From Paraburkholderia sp. SG-MS1 (GTDB lineage Bacteria; Pseudomonadota; Gammaproteobacteria; Burkholderiales; Burkholderiaceae): DNA of 64,000 bases. Of this stretch, positions 61,330-64,000 are shown in pieces (within the stretch, counting starts at the first letter, position 1; the number at the start of each line of letters is the position of its first letter). The stretch lies in the NCBI RefSeq assembly GCF_012275575.1, contig NZ_NPIH01000238.1, forward strand, positions 1 through 64,000, in the 5' to 3' direction. A program made the position numbers and the translations under genes. The notes beneath the pieces were generated by a model, which worked only from the letters and a program-made list of their open reading frames with translations, was not told where the DNA came from and did no database searches.

Positions 61330-62336
61330 CAGGCAAATCCAGCCGGCTTGTTCGGAGGCACTACGGCGATAGCTGGAAAAGCCAAGCCAATACCGGGAGT
61401 GGCCGTGACTGTGGGACGCAACATGCTTGCCTTCTGGGCAGCCTTGCGGAATCGGTCACCAAAGACCCGCTGCCAGAGGGGCAAGGCCTTGTCTTCATCG
61501 GTTTCCCGCTGGGCGCGACGCACAAGGGCGGCATGAGCTTCAGCCATGTCGTAGAACCGCTTGAACTCTTCCGGCTTGACTCGCGAAAACACGTTGTTGC
61601 CCGGGACGCTGGGGTCCTCCAGGTGAGGTACTTGACCGGATTGGACGGCCCACACGTACTCGTCGCGAATTGCCTCGAGGAACTTGGCGAACAAGTCTTC
61701 GTAGCTGGTCATCTTGTAGTCCATGTGCTTGGCGACGAGCGTCTCCAGGATGAACCCCTTCGGGCGCTTAAGGTGCGGAAGGTTCTCGCGACGCCACCAC
61801 TTCACCAGCTTCACAAGGGGAACGAAGTTGCCGTTGGCCTGCTTGTTCACACCACTGGCCCACTGGTTATGTCCCATCGGATTGGTGACCAGCCACTGCT
61901 CCTCGCTCTTGTCCGCAATGAGCCAACCGCCCACTTCCCAAGGACTGGGAATGACCGGCACGACGTCCATCTCCACCGAGCCTAGGGAGACACAAATGGA
62001 CCGGCGGTTCGCCTCAACCTCCGCGTATCCCAGGGACCTCACCGCCTTACGGAGGGTGCCGATAACAACGCTCGGCAGGTCGTACGCCGTGTGGTTCGTG
62101 ACAACAATGATGTCCACGTCGGGGCGGCGCACTGTACCGTTGGTTTGCCGCGGGCGCAACGCCGTGTTGCGGGCATAAGAGCCGGAGAGGTACGTGTTAA
62201 CGTGAATATCTTTGTACGTCTCGTGTTTCTGCAGCTTCCCACGTAGGTTCGAGTGCGCGCTGATGCAGACCGACTTGGTCGTCGGGCTGGGCTCAATCTC
62301 GGACAAAAAGTCGATGAATTGCTGCTGCGTGGCCAC
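61329..62336 (-). CDS. CBASS cyclic-oligonucleotide synthase (CD-NTase)
   Basis: Makes the second messenger that activates Cap4 on phage infection. The nucleotidyltransferase core is complete: GSYARNT at residues 52-58, Asp73-x-Asp75 in RPDVDIIVV and third Asp124 in VEMDVVPV; 335 aa. The GTG at 62336 is the right start: it has GGGGAGG 6 bp upstream and lies downstream of the promoter. The in-frame ATG at 62414 overlaps the -35 box and would not be transcribed. The C-terminus ends NKPAGFA; a small-residue tail fits conjugation by Cap2. Confidence 0.92.
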   Translation of the reverse strand: MATQQQFIDFLSEIEPSPTTKSVCISAHSNLRGKLQKHETYKDIHVNTYLSGSYARNTALRPRQTNGTVRRPDVDIIVVTNHTAYDLPSVVIGTLRKAVRSLGYAEVEANRRSICVSLGSVEMDVVPVIPSPWEVGGWLIADKSEEQWLVTNPMGHNQWASGVNKQANGNFVPLVKLVKWWRRENLPHLKRPKGFILETLVAKHMDYKMTSYEDLFAKFLEAIRDEYVWAVQSGQVPHLEDPSVPGNNVFSRVKPEEFKRFYDMAEAHAALVRRAQRETDEDKALPLWQRVFGDRFRKAAQKASMLRPTVTATPGIGLAFPAIAVVPPNKPAGFA

Positions 62337-62380
62337 GAGTCGCCTCCCCGGAATTAGCACTCGCGCCGTGCGAGCATCAA

Positions 62381-62428
62381 ACACTATATGTGCGGTTTTT
62401 CCAAAGGTCAACACACCACATGTAGCGC
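62381..62428 (-). promoter_or_regulatory. CBASS promoter with two NrdR-box-like sites
   Basis: Minus strand: -35 TTGACC (62406-62411), 17-bp spacer, -10 TATAGT (62383-62388), a near-consensus sigma70 promoter about 45 bp before the GTG. Two 16-mers, ACACTATATGTGCGGT (62381-62396, over the -10) and ACACCACATGTAGCGC (62413-62428, next to the -35), match the NrdR consensus at 12 and 11 of 16. Their starts are exactly 32 bp apart, as in the nrdB pair. Confidence 0.6.
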
Positions 62429-62429
62429 T

Positions 62430-62649
62430 TTAATAGAGTTCTCGTCCTTGCTGGCGTATCACGGTTAGGCGCATATCGAACTTCACTTTCCGTCGGAAAG
62501 TCGGTGAAGCGGAGGAACTCGTCGTTCGAGAAGGAACGTTTGAGCGACGGCGACTGACGCCGGGTCGGAGTTGGAGTTGCCAGTTCCTCATCCGTGAAAG
62601 CTGCCTTTGACCAGCGTAGCGCTCCGGACCTTGTTTGAGCGCGAAACTT
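62430..62649. other. Intergenic region between TPR remnant and CBASS promoter
   Basis: No reliable gene. Contains a short palindrome ACTTTCC GTC GGAAAGT near 62484-62500. A minus frame (62430-62735) is Arg/Ser-rich, overlaps the TPR gene end and is not believed. Confidence 0.4.
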
Positions 62650-63893
62650 CTAATAGGCGCCATCGCCGGTTTGGTCAGCAGCCGGATCATTAAACAATGA
62701 CGAGAAATCGCGCTTAAGTTTCGCGCTGAGTTCATGGTTGGGGAAATGCTCTATCGCCGCCGTCCAAACCATCACCGCCGTTACTGCATCACCACTGTTC
62801 CAGTGAGCCCCGCCAAGGTCGAACATTGCCACGGCATTGTCTGGGGCGAGCGCAGGTGTTCTCTCGTAGGCATCGATCGCCTCTGGCCATCTGCTAAGGT
62901 TGGCGTAAGTCGCGCAAGCTGAAACCAGCTCATGGCATCCGGCTGAACGTTCTGAGCCTGCTCGCGCAGCAGCGGCACGCTTTCGTCAAACCGCCCCAAC
63001 TCATTGAGCGCAATCGCTAGGCAATACCCGTAATCTCCGCCCGCCAATTCATACGCCGTTCGAAAGCAGCGCTCCGCTTCTACCCAGTCCTCGTCATCTT
63101 GCGCCCAGTGGCCTAGCCGATCCCAAGGCAGCGCGGCGTTGTCGGCATCGACGTAGGCGATGTGGCGATCAAATTCCGCACGGAACTCGATGTAGCTCTT
63201 GGCGACATCCTCTCCTTGGCCCCGCAGATAGAACATCGCCATGAGAAGTTCCCACCTGCCGGCGGGATCCTCAGGGTTCGCGTTTACATAGCGTTGCCAG
63301 AAGGGCACAGCTTGACGGGCGTTTTCCACATTCGTGCGCCCGAAGCCAGAGACCAGACGGCGGCACCATGGCCAAATCCAATGGAAGCGATCAGCCTGAG
63401 CCAGTAGGCCATTGATCTCGCGAAATGCTGCACGACCATCGCCAAGGTTGAAAAGGACGTTGGCGCGCCAGCCGTTGACCGCAGAGGTTCGGCCCCGTTT
63501 TTGATCGGAGAAGACCACTTGGTCGAGATGGCGCAACGCGTCCTCGTACTTGCCCAGCCTGACACAGTGGGTGCCCAAGGAGTTGTGAGCCTCCGCAAGG
63601 TCAGGATCCAACCGTAAAGCTTCGTGGTAGTGATCCACCGCCCGCTCATCGTCGCCAAGCAGCGCGAAACTTGAGCCAAGATTTTTGTGGACCTGAGCTG
63701 CTAGTTTGGGAGAGGCATCGAGCGTCGGGTCGGCGAGCGCGGCTTCATAAGCGCACTTTGCCTCCTGCTCGTTACGGAGAGCGTGGAAGGCGTTTCCGAT
63801 CGTGTAGTGCAGGTCGCCGGCCTGAAGACGATCGTCGGCGAGCCTCGTCCGGAAAAAGCTGATAGCCTCCTCGATCCTCTCGGTTGGCGACAC
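62650..63893 (-). pseudogene. Tetratricopeptide-repeat protein gene, frameshifted near the 3' end
   Basis: A GTG at 63893 opens a series of TPR units: IGNAFHALRNEQEAKCAYEA, HKNLGSSFALLGDDERAVDHY, AHNSLGTHCVRLGKYEDALRH and others. Near 62912-62920 the repeats leave the frame after MSWFQLA and resume one frame over as TYANLSRWPEAIDAYER, continuing to TAG at 62650. A single missing base explains it. The frame above is closed by a TGA about 63925. Rejoined length is about 413 aa. Role unknown; TPRs mediate protein contacts. A sequencing error is possible. Confidence 0.7.
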
Positions 63894-64000
63894 AAGCCAT
63901 CCATGCCGAGATTGATCTCAGACATGTAACAAATACCCATTTCGTCACTGCCAGCGCCAAAAGCGGCCGCGAATTTGGCGAACCCGGCGCTAATCACCTC

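Noticed and set aside
56657-62336. Type III CBASS (HORMA/TRIP13) or Thoeris-like system
   Set aside because: No HORMA, TRIP13 AAA+ or TIR domain is present; the ancillary genes are E2-E1 and JAMM, which define type II.
62337-62414. N-terminal extension of the CD-NTase from ATG 62414
   Set aside because: It covers the -10 and -35 boxes and has no ribosome site.
55500-64000. Integrase, transposase, insertion sequence, tRNA or att direct repeats bounding the accessory segment
   Set aside because: None recognised by eye; the segment's mobility is inferred only from content and broken genes.

Overview
The window reads as chromosome 1 of a Paraburkholderia/Burkholderia-type betaproteobacterium. 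It is GC-rich and carries gene neighbourhoods typical of Burkholderiales: bamE-dapB-exbBD-leuS divergent from fur, gap-tkt-speE, thiL-pgpA, and accBC-prmA followed by a DUF3426 gene. The species is an inference from gene content and protein resemblance; no rRNA or tRNA is present to anchor it.

Layout. 1-6600: housekeeping genes leuS, an ExbB/ExbD pair, dapB and bamE, with divergent fur. 6640-7800: a scar holding broken allantoin-catabolism genes (allA, alc) and a decapitated FCD-type regulator. 7877-13440: central metabolism (gap, tkt, a SpeE-like protein), a VOC protein and rsmE. 13569-14562: a secreted guanyl-type RNase with an adjacent barstar-like inhibitor. 14988-21200: maeB, thiL, pgpA, a CinA-type amidase, a cupin and pyrF. 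21306-31857: a one-directional sugar cluster. It has an AraFGH-type ABC importer, two SDR dehydrogenases, a lactonase, an aldose epimerase, KDPGal aldolase, KDGal kinase and an IclR regulator, which fits oxidative (De Ley-Doudoroff) use of galactose or a related aldose. 32294-37442: a tricarballylate/citrate set (MFS carrier, TcuB, TcuA, LysR). 37499-51995: cell-wall and biosynthetic housekeeping genes (mtgA, aroE, an RNase II/R family gene, yqiA, mpl, tlpA-like, aroQ, accB, accC, prmA, tpx, a PfkB kinase and a glycine-zipper lipoprotein). 52289-54588: an HC2-like histone H1 homologue and nrdB.

The accessory part is about 55500-64000. It holds degenerate ORFs, then a complete type II CBASS anti-phage operon on the minus strand: CD-NTase, E2-E1 fusion Cap2, JAB peptidase Cap3 and nuclease-SAVED effector Cap4. 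These genes overlap or nearly touch. A DUF4238 protein overlaps the effector gene and behaves like a fifth operon member. A frameshifted TPR gene lies upstream of the operon.

The CBASS operon has a clear sigma70-type promoter (TTGACC, 17 bp, TATAGT). It is flanked by two NrdR-box-like 16-mers whose starts are exactly 32 bp apart. The same spacing occurs in a NrdR-box pair about 860 bp upstream of nrdB. This raises the possibility that the defence operon answers to the ribonucleotide-reductase repressor. nrdA, usually next to nrdB, is not seen anywhere in the window.
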